A stretch of DNA of 64,000 bases, taken from positions 1,498,223 to 1,562,222 of the forward strand of contig NC_018262.1 in the NCBI RefSeq assembly GCF_000227135.1, in the 5' to 3' direction. Below are positions 19,067 to 29,305 of this stretch, in pieces (within the stretch, counting starts at the first letter, position 1; every line of letters begins with the position of its first letter). Source of the stretch: Leishmania donovani. Lineage: Eukaryota; Euglenozoa; Kinetoplastea; Trypanosomatida; Trypanosomatidae. A program made the translations under genes and the position numbers. Below the pieces are notes generated by a model. The model was not told the origin of the DNA, made no database searches, and saw nothing but the letters and a program-made list of their open reading frames with translations.

Positions 19067-21598
19067 TCACACAAGCAGCGACATGGGAGGAGAGGAACGT
19101 TCCTTTTTGAGATGCCATGCCCATGGCCGTTCTGGGGCCAAAGTGCGCCTACGCCATACGTCGAAGCAGCGCCGGCTCAGCCGCTCCCGCCGCAACTGCG
19201 CCAGAACATCCCACGCGAGGCGAGCGCGACGCCTCTCCGCAGCGCGAAAACGCCACCGCCGAAAGCAGCCGAGTACAAGCGCTGTTTCACTGATAGTGTC
19301 AGCCACGTAGAGGTTTGTGCGCACCTGTACACGCGCCTGTGCACGGCAGTGCCATTGTCGCAGCAAACCGTGCCGCCGCGTGCACTGGAGAGCTCTGGTT
19401 GCGCGCCGCAGCAGCGCCCGATCCCTCCAACGCTCGAAGCAGCCTTGCAGCAGCTGCGCTTGATGCGTCAGACGCACTGTGAGACGGCTTCGCCAGAGCC
19501 GGAGTGCATGGCGAGCCAACTGATATACGTGCAGCTTCCACGCCACTGCAGCCGCCTGGCAATGTTCCGTGGCCGCTACCCAGCGAGAAAGAACCAGCCA
19601 CTTCCGCTGCCGGCGCGCTCGATGAGCAGCGAGGGCCTGCAGCCATCGGCACACGACGTGCGCGTACACGCACTGGAGATGAAAACGATCCGCCCGACGG
19701 GCTCGGGCGCGAATGTGCCACCAATCAAAGCAACTGCGGAGCTGGGCCGCGTGCGCAACGCAGCGCGCTGCGCTGACCTTGTACTTGAGTAGCCCTCTCT
19801 GCGCGACGGGAACGATGCACACACGAAGTGGGGCTCGCGATTGCTCCTCCACGACGCCACTGCCTGCGCCTAAGCTTTGTGCTGCGGGTGCAGCGCGCTG
19901 TCGCTGATGCTCGGGCCGGCTGCGGTAGTGCTGTAGGGCGAGACGACGCGCACAGCTGCCCATTCGCCGCGCTACCTTGGCGCGCATCTGTTGGGTGTAG
20001 TGCCACGCAGCCAAGTGCGCCATCAGCCGCCACTCCGTCCGTTGCCTCCACGCCAAAAAGAGGCGCCGCAGGAGCAGCCGAGGTCCAACCGCGGCCACCA
20101 CCACGGTGCCAGTGCCCGACGCATGTGGTCTTCCCTGCAGAAGCGCTAACACCTCTGCATCCCCACCACATGCCTCAAGCAGTGTTTGGCTGTGGCGCCA
20201 CCGCTGCCGAGACGCGGCGAACTGACTAGCAGCCTCATTGAGTGCGCCACGTTCACGATGCCAGGTGAAGGCTCGGAGCCACTGCTGGAAGCAGCGCTGG
20301 CGTTGTGCTTGCCGACACGCGGCGAACGCGCGACTTCGCTGCTGCAAAAGTCGCCTCCACGAGGACAGGACAGCGTGTAACGCTTTTCGCGTCTGCACAA
20401 AACGCTTCCAGTGGAAGATGATGCTCGTCAGCAGAGAGACGCGCCAGCGTCGCTGCATCACCGACGCGTCGCTCCAGCGTCGCAGCAAGCGACGCTGGAC
20501 GTAGTAGCTGTAGCGCAAGTCTACATTCTCGCAGAGAGCACGCCGCGTGTACACCTCGAGGCGCAGTTGACGGAGAAACACGGTCGCGATGGCGCGGTCC
20601 TTCGCGACGCGGAGAATGATGAGCGACACAGACGATCGCACACGCTCTTCCTCGATGTCAACGGCGTCTGCCGTCGGTGCCCCCACGCGACTACCTCCGG
20701 AGGCGGCGGTGGTTCGGCCGCTCCGGGGTGCAACTGTGGCGGAGCTTGTCAAGCTGGAGACCCGCTGCAGTGCTGTACGCCGAGTCGAGGTCGGCGAGGA
20801 TGAGGGAATCTCGGCGACGGCAGGAGCTTCCGTTGTGCCGTGGGGTTGGCGGCGCTGCATCCACGCACGCTGCTTTTCAAAGAGCCCAGCACGGTGTGCA
20901 GCGAACAAGGAGCCAAAGAGGTTTCGCGTAAAATGTTCGGGAGTGTCCTGCAGCGCTGGTGTCGTGGGATAGCGATCGGGTGGAAGAAACGGTTTGTCAT
21001 GCACGATTACTGTCGATTCGGAGTAGCCTGCGGCTCCGTGGGGCACCTCTGCAGAAGTAGAGGCGCTACGCCGTACGCCCGGAGACACCTTGTGCGCCGA
21101 TGTGGCGGTGGTCCTCCTATGGAGCCTCGCGTCGCGAGCGCTTGGCTGCCGAGTCAGAGCATGCCACACGGCCTTCCGCGTCAGCATATCCAGCCGGCGT
21201 ACATCACGAACAGCCTCCTCTACGGACTCCTGTAGCTGCCGCAGCGACACCGACGTTGCACCGATGAAAGGGCTGTGAGCCGAATTAGAGGCAAAACCTG
21301 GTTGAAAAGTGGGCCCGCCGCAGTGTATCACACGCTCGATGGACGCACTGCTGCAGCTACTGCTGCTGCTACAGGAAGACCCACTCCGTTCCGCTTGCTG
21401 GACGCGGGCATTACGCTCTCCCGAGCCGGCGACGAGGCCGGGAGGCTGTGCGGCTCTTCCAGCATGCGGAGCGCTCGACGGAGCTGAAACCGGCCGTGGC
21501 GACGGCGCGAACCGTCGTTGCTTCCCTGACGGAACCGTCGCAGACTCCGCATCATCGTCTTCGTAGAAGTTGTGGATGCGCGCAGGACGATGTCGCAT
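19067..21598 (-). CDS. Sfi1-like Trp-repeat protein (probable centrin-binding)
   Basis: An 843-residue protein. The first 320 residues are Ser/Pro/Arg-rich and probably disordered. From about 350 to 830 there are many imperfect repeats with a Trp/Leu core and Arg-rich flanks: RRLLRRWSDA, SIIFHWKRFV, AVLSSWRRLL, RCFQQWLRAF, RLFLAWRQRT, SCFDWWHIRA, LRLWRSRL, GCFERWRDRA, GCFRRWRFRA, RCFDVWRRRT. This is the Sfi1 pattern, in which each roughly 30-residue helix binds one centrin or calmodulin-like protein, building fibres at centrosomes and basal bodies. The motif is clear; the identity as a true Sfi1 orthologue is inference. An EF-hand protein is encoded at 52496-52939 but there is no evidence that the two interact. 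The call rests on repeat density (at least ten). Confidence 0.75.
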   Translation of the reverse strand: MRHRPARIHNFYEDDDAESATVPSGKQRRFAPSPRPVSAPSSAPHAGRAAQPPGLVAGSGERNARVQQAERSGSSCSSSSSCSSASIERVIHCGGPTFQPGFASNSAHSPFIGATSVSLRQLQESVEEAVRDVRRLDMLTRKAVWHALTRQPSARDARLHRRTTATSAHKVSPGVRRSASTSAEVPHGAAGYSESTVIVHDKPFLPPDRYPTTPALQDTPEHFTRNLFGSLFAAHRAGLFEKQRAWMQRRQPHGTTEAPAVAEIPSSSPTSTRRTALQRVSSLTSSATVAPRSGRTTAASGGSRVGAPTADAVDIEEERVRSSVSLIILRVAKDRAIATVFLRQLRLEVYTRRALCENVDLRYSYYVQRRLLRRWSDASVMQRRWRVSLLTSIIFHWKRFVQTRKALHAVLSSWRRLLQQRSRAFAACRQAQRQRCFQQWLRAFTWHRERGALNEAASQFAASRQRWRHSQTLLEACGGDAEVLALLQGRPHASGTGTVVVAAVGPRLLLRRLFLAWRQRTEWRLMAHLAAWHYTQQMRAKVARRMGSCARRLALQHYRSRPEHQRQRAAPAAQSLGAGSGVVEEQSRAPLRVCIVPVAQRGLLKYKVSAARCVAHAAQLRSCFDWWHIRARARRADRFHLQCVYAHVVCRWLQALAAHRARRQRKWLVLSRWVAATEHCQAAAVAWKLHVYQLARHALRLWRSRLTVRLTHQAQLLQGCFERWRDRALLRRATRALQCTRRHGLLRQWHCRAQARVQVRTNLYVADTISETALVLGCFRRWRFRAAERRRARLAWDVLAQLRRERLSRRCFDVWRRRTLAPERPWAWHLKKERSSPPMSLLV

Positions 21599-22669
21599 AG
21601 TGGCAAAACACTAAGAAAGCCCCAGTGTACCTACGTGTATGTGCAGTGCGACGTCCAGCTGCTGCTGCTACTGCTCACCGTTCACTATTCATTCAAGCGT
21701 TCTTGCGTTGCCCTTTTCTATGTGTCGGTGTGCTTGGATCCCGTTTTGTGACGGTCTTGTTCGCTTCGCTCTTTTATCGAGCCATCGATGACTTTAGTCC
21801 AGCCACAATCCATAAGTTGCAGAGCACGTGCGCCTGATGAGCACCTGAGGAAGGGTGGGGGTGGGGACAAGACTAGCAAAACAAGCGCAGCTTCATCAGC
21901 GCACCGAGAGAAAGAGTCCCTGTGTGAGTCTACGTGTGCAGGCCACCCGCAAGGCGTCTCTGTTTGTTGTCCGCAACGCAGCACCGCCACAGTGTCCTCC
22001 TCTCATGGCGTGTGTATGCGATGCGTGATGTGCGGATGTGTTTTGTGATCGAATTGACGAAAAACAGTCAAGAGGAGAGCTACGGGGATAGCAGAAGAAA
22101 AGAGGAACAGGACAACGACGGAGCGCGCTACAACACGAAGGGGCGGAGGGAAAACATGCAAGCCATCCACCCGCATTTGACGATCGCCTAAAGTGACCTA
22201 CCGCTGCAGAGTCGTGAAAGAAAAAAAACAGAACGGCTAGCGCACCGTATGCAGGATGCGACTGAAGAAAGATGCGTATTCACGCACGGCGCAGGGCACC
22301 GGTTTCTAGAATCGCCCCTTCTTTAGAAACAGATCCCTCTTTTGTAGTCACTTCATGGTTTCACGAAAAGACAGGCGCCAGAATGCTCCACCCAACCAGC
22401 TCTCTAGCGATCACGTCGAGGAGGGAACAGCCATGAGACTGCCCACCTGCCGCTCGTTAGAAAAGAAGCAGTACAGTCAGTCACGAACAGGAAAAAAAAA
22501 ACGACGAGGTTATCTGTGTGACTATGCGACTGGCCTGGGCAATCGCTCGACTGCACACAAGCACAGCGCATTTCAAAGCTACCCGACCGCCACTGCCGCG
22601 GATACACGGCGCAGAGCGCCTCTCGCCCTTTCGACTCTGGTGCTTTCCATCCACTCACCCTTGAGAGCG
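21599..22669. other. intergenic/UTR stretch
   Basis: 1.07 kb; no gene seen. It is purine-rich on the plus strand in places (pyrimidine-rich in the transcribed sense), consistent with UTR and trans-splicing signals for the Sfi1-like gene. Confidence 0.45.
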
Positions 22670-23836
22670 TCACTCGACGTAGAGCGGCGGAAAGACGACA
22701 GGAGACGCAAAATGAACCTCTTCTGGCATCGTGCGCCACCCGCGAATCCACGACGGCGCCATCAGATGCGGTCGCGCGTTCTCCGCAACCACGTTGATGC
22801 GATAAAGGACTTCGCTTTGGGGTGTCATGTTGCCACCGAACGCCATCATCAAGTGCGGGTCGACCACCATGACGGTTCCCGGACCGATTACGGGAGCAGC
22901 GGGGGCACTGCTCGGCCCGGCCATTGCTGCGAGGAGCGGTTGGCCTACCACAGATGCATCAAATTGAAAGCGGCGCAGTTGATCGCGTACGTCGGCCTCC
23001 ATGGGGGCAAAGGGACGCCACAATCGCTCGGCACGCACCGAGTGCAGGTACTGGCGGCGCACCGCGTGCTGTGAGTTGCGCATCACGAAGGGCGGAAGAC
23101 ATAGAGGAGTAGGGGTGTAGGTGAAGAGAACCATCGACACCGCTGTCGCCTCACCACCGCCCTTGCTGACGCGTGCATTCGTGCGGGTGCCAATCGTCGG
23201 GGCAAGGCAATGGTACCCAACAGGGTTGCCGTACGCCTCGCGCAGCAGGGGCACATCACCAAAAATGACGGGCCGTGCCACACCGCCCACCACCTCTGCC
23301 AGCTGCGAGAGCGGCTTCACGAACTCCTCATTGTCTCGCAGTACCGCCTCCAGCTGTGCGTTTGTCATCCACGCATTGGCGCGGTACTGGTTTATCGCCA
23401 TGAGCATCTGCGGGTCCGTCTTGACTGTGCTCGTACAGCCTCGGCTCCACACCTTCTGCGTCTCCGCGGAGACCATCTCGCTCAACTGCAACATATCCTC
23501 TCTGCCGAGCTCCGAGACATCGCGGCCGTTAAGGAAAGCCTTCGCAGCGCGCCGCAGCCGCCGCTTATGCCTCCTTATGTCGCGGTAGTAGCGTAAGATG
23601 TACCGCCGCTTCTGCAGATGCGACATCAGGCCATCCTGAAGTGGGTCTGTGCACTTGGGCGTAGACTTCAAGAGGGAGTGGACATTGGGCAGGTGCGCGA
23701 AGGAGCGGGAGCGCGCCGTTGTGGAGGCCAAGGCTGCAGACCGAATGCGCTCCACCATGGAGCTCGAGAGCACATTCGGAACAATGGCGTAGCCGTGCTC
23801 CAAGAAGTGCTGTCGTGCAGCTAAGGGCAATGTCAT
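22670..23836 (-). CDS. PhyH-like (phytanoyl-CoA dioxygenase fold) protein
   Basis: A 388-residue protein. Its start, ARQHFLEHGYAIVPNVLS (7-24), is the typical N-terminal signature of the phytanoyl-CoA hydroxylase family of Fe(II)/2-oxoglutarate oxygenases. The C-terminal part, with IGPGTVMVVDPHLMMAFGG then YRINVV, resembles the last strands of that double-stranded beta-helix. The family's HxD iron pair is not evident: the matching region reads GYHCLAPTIG, and the distal His is uncertain. It may therefore be inactive or use other ligands. A basic, Arg-rich insertion lies at about 75-100. Met at 23836 is chosen because upstream in-frame sequence is pyrimidine-derived. Family call moderate; substrate unknown; no glycosomal targeting tripeptide at the C-terminus. 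Confidence 0.65.
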   Translation of the reverse strand: MTLPLAARQHFLEHGYAIVPNVLSSSMVERIRSAALASTTARSRSFAHLPNVHSLLKSTPKCTDPLQDGLMSHLQKRRYILRYYRDIRRHKRRLRRAAKAFLNGRDVSELGREDMLQLSEMVSAETQKVWSRGCTSTVKTDPQMLMAINQYRANAWMTNAQLEAVLRDNEEFVKPLSQLAEVVGGVARPVIFGDVPLLREAYGNPVGYHCLAPTIGTRTNARVSKGGGEATAVSMVLFTYTPTPLCLPPFVMRNSQHAVRRQYLHSVRAERLWRPFAPMEADVRDQLRRFQFDASVVGQPLLAAMAGPSSAPAAPVIGPGTVMVVDPHLMMAFGGNMTPQSEVLYRINVVAENARPHLMAPSWIRGWRTMPEEVHFASPVVFPPLYVE

Positions 23837-24252
23837 GTGGAGAAGAGGCTGCTCCCCCCGGAAAAAGTAGAAGGGGGACGGTAGAGGGGCACGCAACGCG
23901 CCAGCGTGTCGGATCCGCTCTAGAGAGAAAGACAAGGCAAAGAGTGAGAGGGGTTGAAATACGAGAAACTGGTGGGGCAGCTCCAATGCACAAGAGGGGA
24001 AGAGGGTTTAGTGTCACAAAAAGGTACAGAAAGATGTGGTGTTCGTCCATTCCGTCATCATGGCATCCGTGCACATACTTGCACACGCACACTGGAACGA
24101 TGCACGCCTTTTTCTCTTATGCACGTAGCAAACCCTCAGACCTGCCTTCTTCGGCTCAGCAACGAGTTCCGCTGTGGCGGCCTCTAATGGAAAAAAGAGA
24201 GAGGGAGAGGGGTGGGTACGCAAGCACATCTAGACGTGGAAGTCAGTTCCGC
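23837..24252. other. intergenic/UTR stretch
   Basis: 416 bases between APC2 and the PhyH-like gene. No gene or repeat seen. Confidence 0.5.
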
Positions 24253-26955
24253 TCACTTGGGTGGAAGGGCGTACTGCCTCGCGTCGTTGAGCACAATCAA
24301 TCCTCGGCCCACAAACGATCGCAGCAGCTCTACCACGTCCGCGTTTGACCCTTCGAACTTGCCCAACAACTTGAGACTGCTGTGAATCGCTGTGCTCGAT
24401 TGCGCGCCACGTGTCTTGAGCAGCGACGTCACCATCCGCTCCATCAGCTTTACACGCTCGGGGGGAAGTCCTGCCGGCTTCCCGGATTCCTCATCGGTTT
24501 CTCTGTCCTCCATGAAGACGAAATCGGCAGAAGCAGCCACGCTAAGCTGCATGGTGACCAGGTCCGTCGCTGGCTGGAACATCAGCACCGCCGGGGAGAG
24601 TCGTTGCGCATGCGCGCGGAGCTCTTCCAGTTGTACCTCCAATACGGCCGCCACCTCCTTCAGATGCACCGGCGTGCTGGAGCCACCACGGCTTGTCATC
24701 TCCTTCACGTGCAAGACGAACGATGCGTCAAACAGAGAGAGTATCTGCGGCACCGCCACGAGTGAGTTCCCCTTGGACGGGTCCTTCTGCTTTAGCTCCA
24801 GCTCAACACGGCCGAGGGACGGCAACCAGGTCATTCGCTGGTTGTCCTTGAGCCGCTTGTACGCCTCCGCAAGAGTATCCATCTCCTCCTGCAGCGCCGG
24901 ATGGGGACAAAATTTCAGTGGCGCCGCAGCAGGACCAGAATCGCCGCCGTTCGCGGAGCTGCAGCGAACAAGTGGAGGCCACGCTGTCATCGACAGAACC
25001 GAGACGCTTGCAGCGGGAGACACAGCAGTGGCGGAGGCAGCAGTGGGTCCCAACTGTGGCAAGCAGTCCGTGCGGCGAGGACCCAGCTGCTCGCGCAGCT
25101 GCTGCGAGATACGCCGGGACATCTGCATGTCTCGCATCATTACTGCGCACCGATCGAGTGCCGTCTCGCCGAACACGTGCCGCAGCCGCTCGAGCACCTC
25201 CTCCTCTGGTGTTGTATCAAACTGGTGCATGGGCTTCTGCAGAAGCTGCTCCGCCAGCATCTGCTGGTACTCGTCCACCAATGCACGGCGAGGAATCGAC
25301 GTGAGCAGCACGCGCACCACATCCGGTCTTCCTCGAGAAGCTGCGCGATGCAGCTCCCCTTCTTTGCTGCCTGCATCGCCGTCGAAGTCCAGGCTGCCGG
25401 CAAGGCCCTCGGATGCAGCCTGGGTCAGCGGTGGTGGTGCAACGTTCATGGCGCCACCGGGCTGCATCACCGCCTGCACCACCGCTGGCACACAGTCCTT
25501 GCGCCGCCGCAGGTGCTCCAGGGTGTCGGAGGTGACGGAGAAGACGACGCTGCTCTGCTCATTTCGTGGAAACAATATGCAGAAGGCGTGAATGGTGTTG
25601 ATGAGAATGGCCAAAATGTCGTCGGTGCGTGTGCCGGCGCGGTGGAGGCGCGAAGAGAGCATATGGCGCACAGTCTGCACCAGCTCTGTCTTGAGGCCGC
25701 TTTCCGGGGTCGACTGCAGGCAGTAGCGCATGTCCTCGAGAGCTGGAACGGAGTCGGGGTAGTCCGAGAGGATCTCCCAAAAGCCGTCAAGGCGCCTGCG
25801 AGCGTAGGTGTGCAGCAGCAGCAGTCGCAAGTCGGCACACCATGCCTCCCGCTCCGCTCGCACCGCCTCGTTCGTCTGTGATGAAGGGCACGCGTCGCCT
25901 TCCTGCGCGCGTCTCGGCACCGTATGACAGCCTTCTGACGTCATTCCCACGTCCCCACAGCGGCGATTCGTAGAGGTCCCGTCGCTGAGGTTGCCGCTGC
26001 TGCGACACAAAGGATCCGACTCCCCGTCGCTGTCAGGCAACACCATCCGCACAAACGGCACGACCGAGTGCTCCAGCCATGACAAGTGTTTGTGCAAAAT
26101 ACGAGTCGAGAAGTCATCAGAGAGGTCACTCAGTCGGTCGCGAATGCCGTCTTCTAATACAGACCTCCATAACTGTTTCACTTCTGCCGACCGGTTTAGA
26201 GCTAGCCGGTGCAGGCACGCCATTAAAGAATCCGGCGCCGGCGAAGCGGATGCAGGTGCCAAGGCGCTCTCGCTAGCGTCACCTGCTTCTCCCAAAGTCC
26301 CGTCGCACTCTGAGCCGCGCGCTTCCTCCTCATCTCCATCACCTGCCGCTTTCCGCTGCGTCGCCAGGACGAACCGACCGTGCCACCGGAGAAAAGTAAA
26401 GAGTGCCTGCCTTCCTGGAGGTTCTTCGCCGGTCACCAAGTCTGTCTGCAGCAACGCACAGCGAAGTCGGACAGCAAGGAGCGCAGCAACCCCTGGTGTA
26501 TGCAGTGCCGAGCACCAGCGCAGCAGATGTGAATGCACTTGGCGGTACACCTCGCCAAGTCTCTCAAGCGCCGGAAGCGCTACCTCGGTGGAGAGTGGGC
26601 CACTACAGCACAGGACGGCTGACTGGTAAACACCGATCTCGACCGACAAGGCAGCACTCACACGCTCCAGTAGGGTGTCAGCGACCATGGCGTTGAGCGG
26701 CGCACTAGTAGCGAGCACAGCGAGAGCTGAAGACCAAGTCGTCGGCGACGACAGCGGCCACGCCGCCCCGTGACCGGACTCCGAGAAAAGAGCAAGACCG
26801 TGAGTGTCAAGCGCGTCTAGCATCTCTGCAAGAATGCGCATGGCGCCCTCCTCGTTAATGCTGTGCAGATATGGCATCATCGTTGACGGTGCTGAAGGCC
26901 CTGCGACCGGCAACGCATCTTGCCCTGATCTGACGGACGCGCTGGCGCAGCTCAT
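24253..26955 (-). CDS. APC2: anaphase-promoting complex subunit 2 (APC2)
   Basis: A 900-residue cullin-type scaffold of the APC/C ubiquitin ligase, which with the RING subunit APC11 drives mitotic exit. The conserved cullin block is clear: FWEILSDYPDSVPALEDMRYCL (about 392-413) matches the APC2 motif ending PDSxPAxEDLKYCL, DDILAILINTIHAFCILFP (445-463) is the next helix, and HQFDTTPEEEVLERL with FGETALDRCAVMMRDM (577-610) matches the cullin core. The C-terminal winged-helix region (about 835-898) ends VGRGLIVLNDARQYAL. Low-complexity insertions, with acidic and Ser/Ala-rich stretches, lie at 200-245, 305-365 and 500-530. Length is similar to animal APC2. High confidence from the ordered motifs. 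Confidence 0.94.
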   Translation of the reverse strand: MSCASASVRSGQDALPVAGPSAPSTMMPYLHSINEEGAMRILAEMLDALDTHGLALFSESGHGAAWPLSSPTTWSSALAVLATSAPLNAMVADTLLERVSAALSVEIGVYQSAVLCCSGPLSTEVALPALERLGEVYRQVHSHLLRWCSALHTPGVAALLAVRLRCALLQTDLVTGEEPPGRQALFTFLRWHGRFVLATQRKAAGDGDEEEARGSECDGTLGEAGDASESALAPASASPAPDSLMACLHRLALNRSAEVKQLWRSVLEDGIRDRLSDLSDDFSTRILHKHLSWLEHSVVPFVRMVLPDSDGESDPLCRSSGNLSDGTSTNRRCGDVGMTSEGCHTVPRRAQEGDACPSSQTNEAVRAEREAWCADLRLLLLHTYARRRLDGFWEILSDYPDSVPALEDMRYCLQSTPESGLKTELVQTVRHMLSSRLHRAGTRTDDILAILINTIHAFCILFPRNEQSSVVFSVTSDTLEHLRRRKDCVPAVVQAVMQPGGAMNVAPPPLTQAASEGLAGSLDFDGDAGSKEGELHRAASRGRPDVVRVLLTSIPRRALVDEYQQMLAEQLLQKPMHQFDTTPEEEVLERLRHVFGETALDRCAVMMRDMQMSRRISQQLREQLGPRRTDCLPQLGPTAASATAVSPAASVSVLSMTAWPPLVRCSSANGGDSGPAAAPLKFCPHPALQEEMDTLAEAYKRLKDNQRMTWLPSLGRVELELKQKDPSKGNSLVAVPQILSLFDASFVLHVKEMTSRGGSSTPVHLKEVAAVLEVQLEELRAHAQRLSPAVLMFQPATDLVTMQLSVAASADFVFMEDRETDEESGKPAGLPPERVKLMERMVTSLLKTRGAQSSTAIHSSLKLLGKFEGSNADVVELLRSFVGRGLIVLNDARQYALPPK

Positions 26956-27897
26956 TGCAGCGCCGCCAATACAGCCGAAAGACTACTGAATGAGAGGAGG
27001 ACTACTCCTCCAGGCGATGCCCGCAGAGGACCACCTCGAAACGCAAGTAGAGTGCTTACAAGCAAAAGGCTGTGCACGTGCGGAGACGTGTGCGTCTATC
27101 GATATGAATAAAGAAAATGTGCGCTGTCTGTCGAGTGTGCCGCTATCCCCATTGTCAAATGCCCTTCCAGTCACACGAGAGCCTGTTAAGGTGGAGAAGG
27201 GGGGAGAAGAGAAGCGGCGAGGTGACCGAACGCAGTCGCCAACAAACAACACCTCGTCTCGTGTCTAAGACGAGTGTGTCGCAAGATGGAACTCTATCAG
27301 TGAGTGAGACTGCACCACGATTGGCTCAGCACAGCTGTCCCCAGAGTGACGGCAGTGAGTATATGAACACTGCAAAAAGAGCAGAGCGGTGTATTTACAT
27401 CTACTGCGGTGTGCCCGAAACAGTGAAAAAAAAAAAGCGCAGCGGTAAAGATGCGGCGACGATATGCGACCGATGGAGATAAGAGTCCTTCACAGCAGCT
27501 GAACCGAGAGAAGGAAGTCACATGAGAACTCCCATAAGCAGAGAAGAGACTGAAAGTAGTGCCAAAGACCCATTATTCGTCTTCTGCGGCAGCAGCCCAC
27601 CCCACCCGCCGTCGCAGAGGTGCCACTGAGTCAAAGAAAAACTGTGTGTACGTGTGCGGGTGAGGCCTTCGCCTGTATCCGCAGTTTCTCAGGAACTCGC
27701 TGCCTTTTCAGCCATGACGCTAAGAGGTATCCGTTCTCGGAACCCTCCGCCTCCGGACACAGCTGCATTTCAGATTTATTTTTGTTTCAGGGCAAAAATA
27801 AAAGGAGACAGAACAAAAAGAAAGAATGCGTGCTCGAGTGTGTTCTCAGCGACACAGTCGGTGATCGACGCCCATAGAAAGCATGGAAACCCGTTGC
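26956..27897. other. intergenic/UTR stretch
   Basis: 942 bases: the 3' UTR of the uL15 copy and the 5' UTR of APC2. No gene seen. Confidence 0.5.
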
Positions 27898-28335
27898 TTA
27901 CGCTTGAAGCACCACAGCGCCGCCAGCCTTGCGTATCTTCTTGTCGGCCAGCTTGCTCACGTAGCGCGCCTTCACGATGCACGGCACCTGGATGTGGCCG
28001 TTGCCCAGCAGCTTCGCGTACCCGCTCGACTGCAGGTCCACCACAGGCAAAGTCCCGCCCTTCGTCGCCTTCGCCGCCTCCTCCGCAGCAATCAGGCGCG
28101 ACAAGTTGTTCAGGTTGATCGTCGGCTTCCACATCGGGTTCTTCTTGCGGTGGTAGTGGTCCATGCCCAGCTTACCAAAGTACCCGGGGTGGTACTTGTC
28201 GAAGTTGATGCGGTGGTGGTGCATACCGCCGGCGTTACCGCGACCGGACTCATGCTTGCGGTGCTTGCCTACGCGACCGTAGCCGCAGAACGTCGAGCCA
28301 CGCTGGTGGCGGCACTTCTTGAAGCGGGTCGGCAT
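27898..28335 (-). CDS. 60S ribosomal protein uL15 (L27A/L28), copy A
   Basis: A 145-residue protein of the large cytosolic ribosomal subunit. The start MPTRFKKCRHQRG with GYGRVGKHRKHESGRGNAGG is the eukaryotic uL15 signature, followed by MHHHRINFDKYHPGYFGK and the C-terminal IQVPCIVKARYVSKLADKKI. The start at 28335 is unambiguous by homology; the in-frame extension to 28605 is low-complexity UTR. A second copy, truncated by a gap, lies at 32858-33019. The two agree over the shared part apart from three synonymous differences in the last five codons (CAA/CAG, CTT/CTC, GTG/GTT) and in the stop codon (TAA here, TGA in copy B). Duplicate ribosomal genes are common in Leishmania. Confidence 0.97.
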   Translation of the reverse strand: MPTRFKKCRHQRGSTFCGYGRVGKHRKHESGRGNAGGMHHHRINFDKYHPGYFGKLGMDHYHRKKNPMWKPTINLNNLSRLIAAEEAAKATKGGTLPVVDLQSSGYAKLLGNGHIQVPCIVKARYVSKLADKKIRKAGGAVVLQA

Positions 28336-29305
28336 GTCGTAATCGAACTGTGTGCAGTGATCAAGAAACGTAGTAGTGTTCAGCGTAGCGTAATGTATTA
28401 TGTGTATGTGAAAAGGGATGCGGGTGTGCGGAGGGGGGGGGGGCAAAGTGGGTGGGGGAGCAAGGGCGATGGAGTGGCGACCGTGAAGGGAGGCAGAGGG
28501 AAGAATGCCAGTGCAGGGATGTAAAAGTCGGTGTGTTGAGTCGACAGAGGACATGATACGGAAAACATCACGTCGACTTGATTCAGCAGGGAAGAAGAGT
28601 CGCACGGGTGTCGCTCAGGCGCACCACCCACCCAGCTCGATCGCGCAGCAGCTGATGTCATGGCAGTAGAGACATAGGAGCCCCCCACACCCGCGCACCC
28701 ACATACGTGCAGGAAGGCGGTCGAGATTCCTTACGCGTCGCGCCCCACAGTGAATTCTATGCTTTGAGAGCACGCTCCACACCTTGCGCGGCCAACATAA
28801 ACATGCATATGCATATGCGCAGCCCACACATAAGTGCGTCACAGCCGAGGGGCCTCTCCGATATAAGAAAAAGCACGGTAAGACAACCAATGGCGAAAGT
28901 GGGAAAGGGGAGAGACAAAGGGGGCGCACAGTGAAGCAGCAAGGGGAGCGAGGAGGAAGTGGAGAGGGGGGGGGAAGAGGCCCGCCACCATGTTGCAGTG
29001 GCACGCCAGAGGAGGTCTTTTGCACCCTTGACACTACAATGGACGTGCCCGCAAAGACAATAAAGCAGGGAAGAGTGAAAAGGGGGAAAAACAGGGATAC
29101 AGTGAACCCAGCGTTTTTGCCCCACAACAGCATCGGCTAACGTGACTACACACACCTCAAAGGCGGCGCCAACGGGAAAAAGGGAAACAAGGAGAGATCC
29201 GCTGAAAAACAGGGGTGGAAGAGCGATCATGGCAGACATCGGAGAGAGGAAGGGAAACAGGAATGCGACAGCCGCAAAGTCACGGCGCATCTCTTGAAGA
29301 AAGCC
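28336..29305. other. intergenic/UTR stretch
   Basis: 970 bases: the 3' UTR of the membrane glycoprotein gene and the 5' UTR of uL15 copy A. A run of 11 G (28433-28443) lies about 100 bases upstream of the uL15 start, giving a C run in the transcribed sense. No gene seen. Confidence 0.5.
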
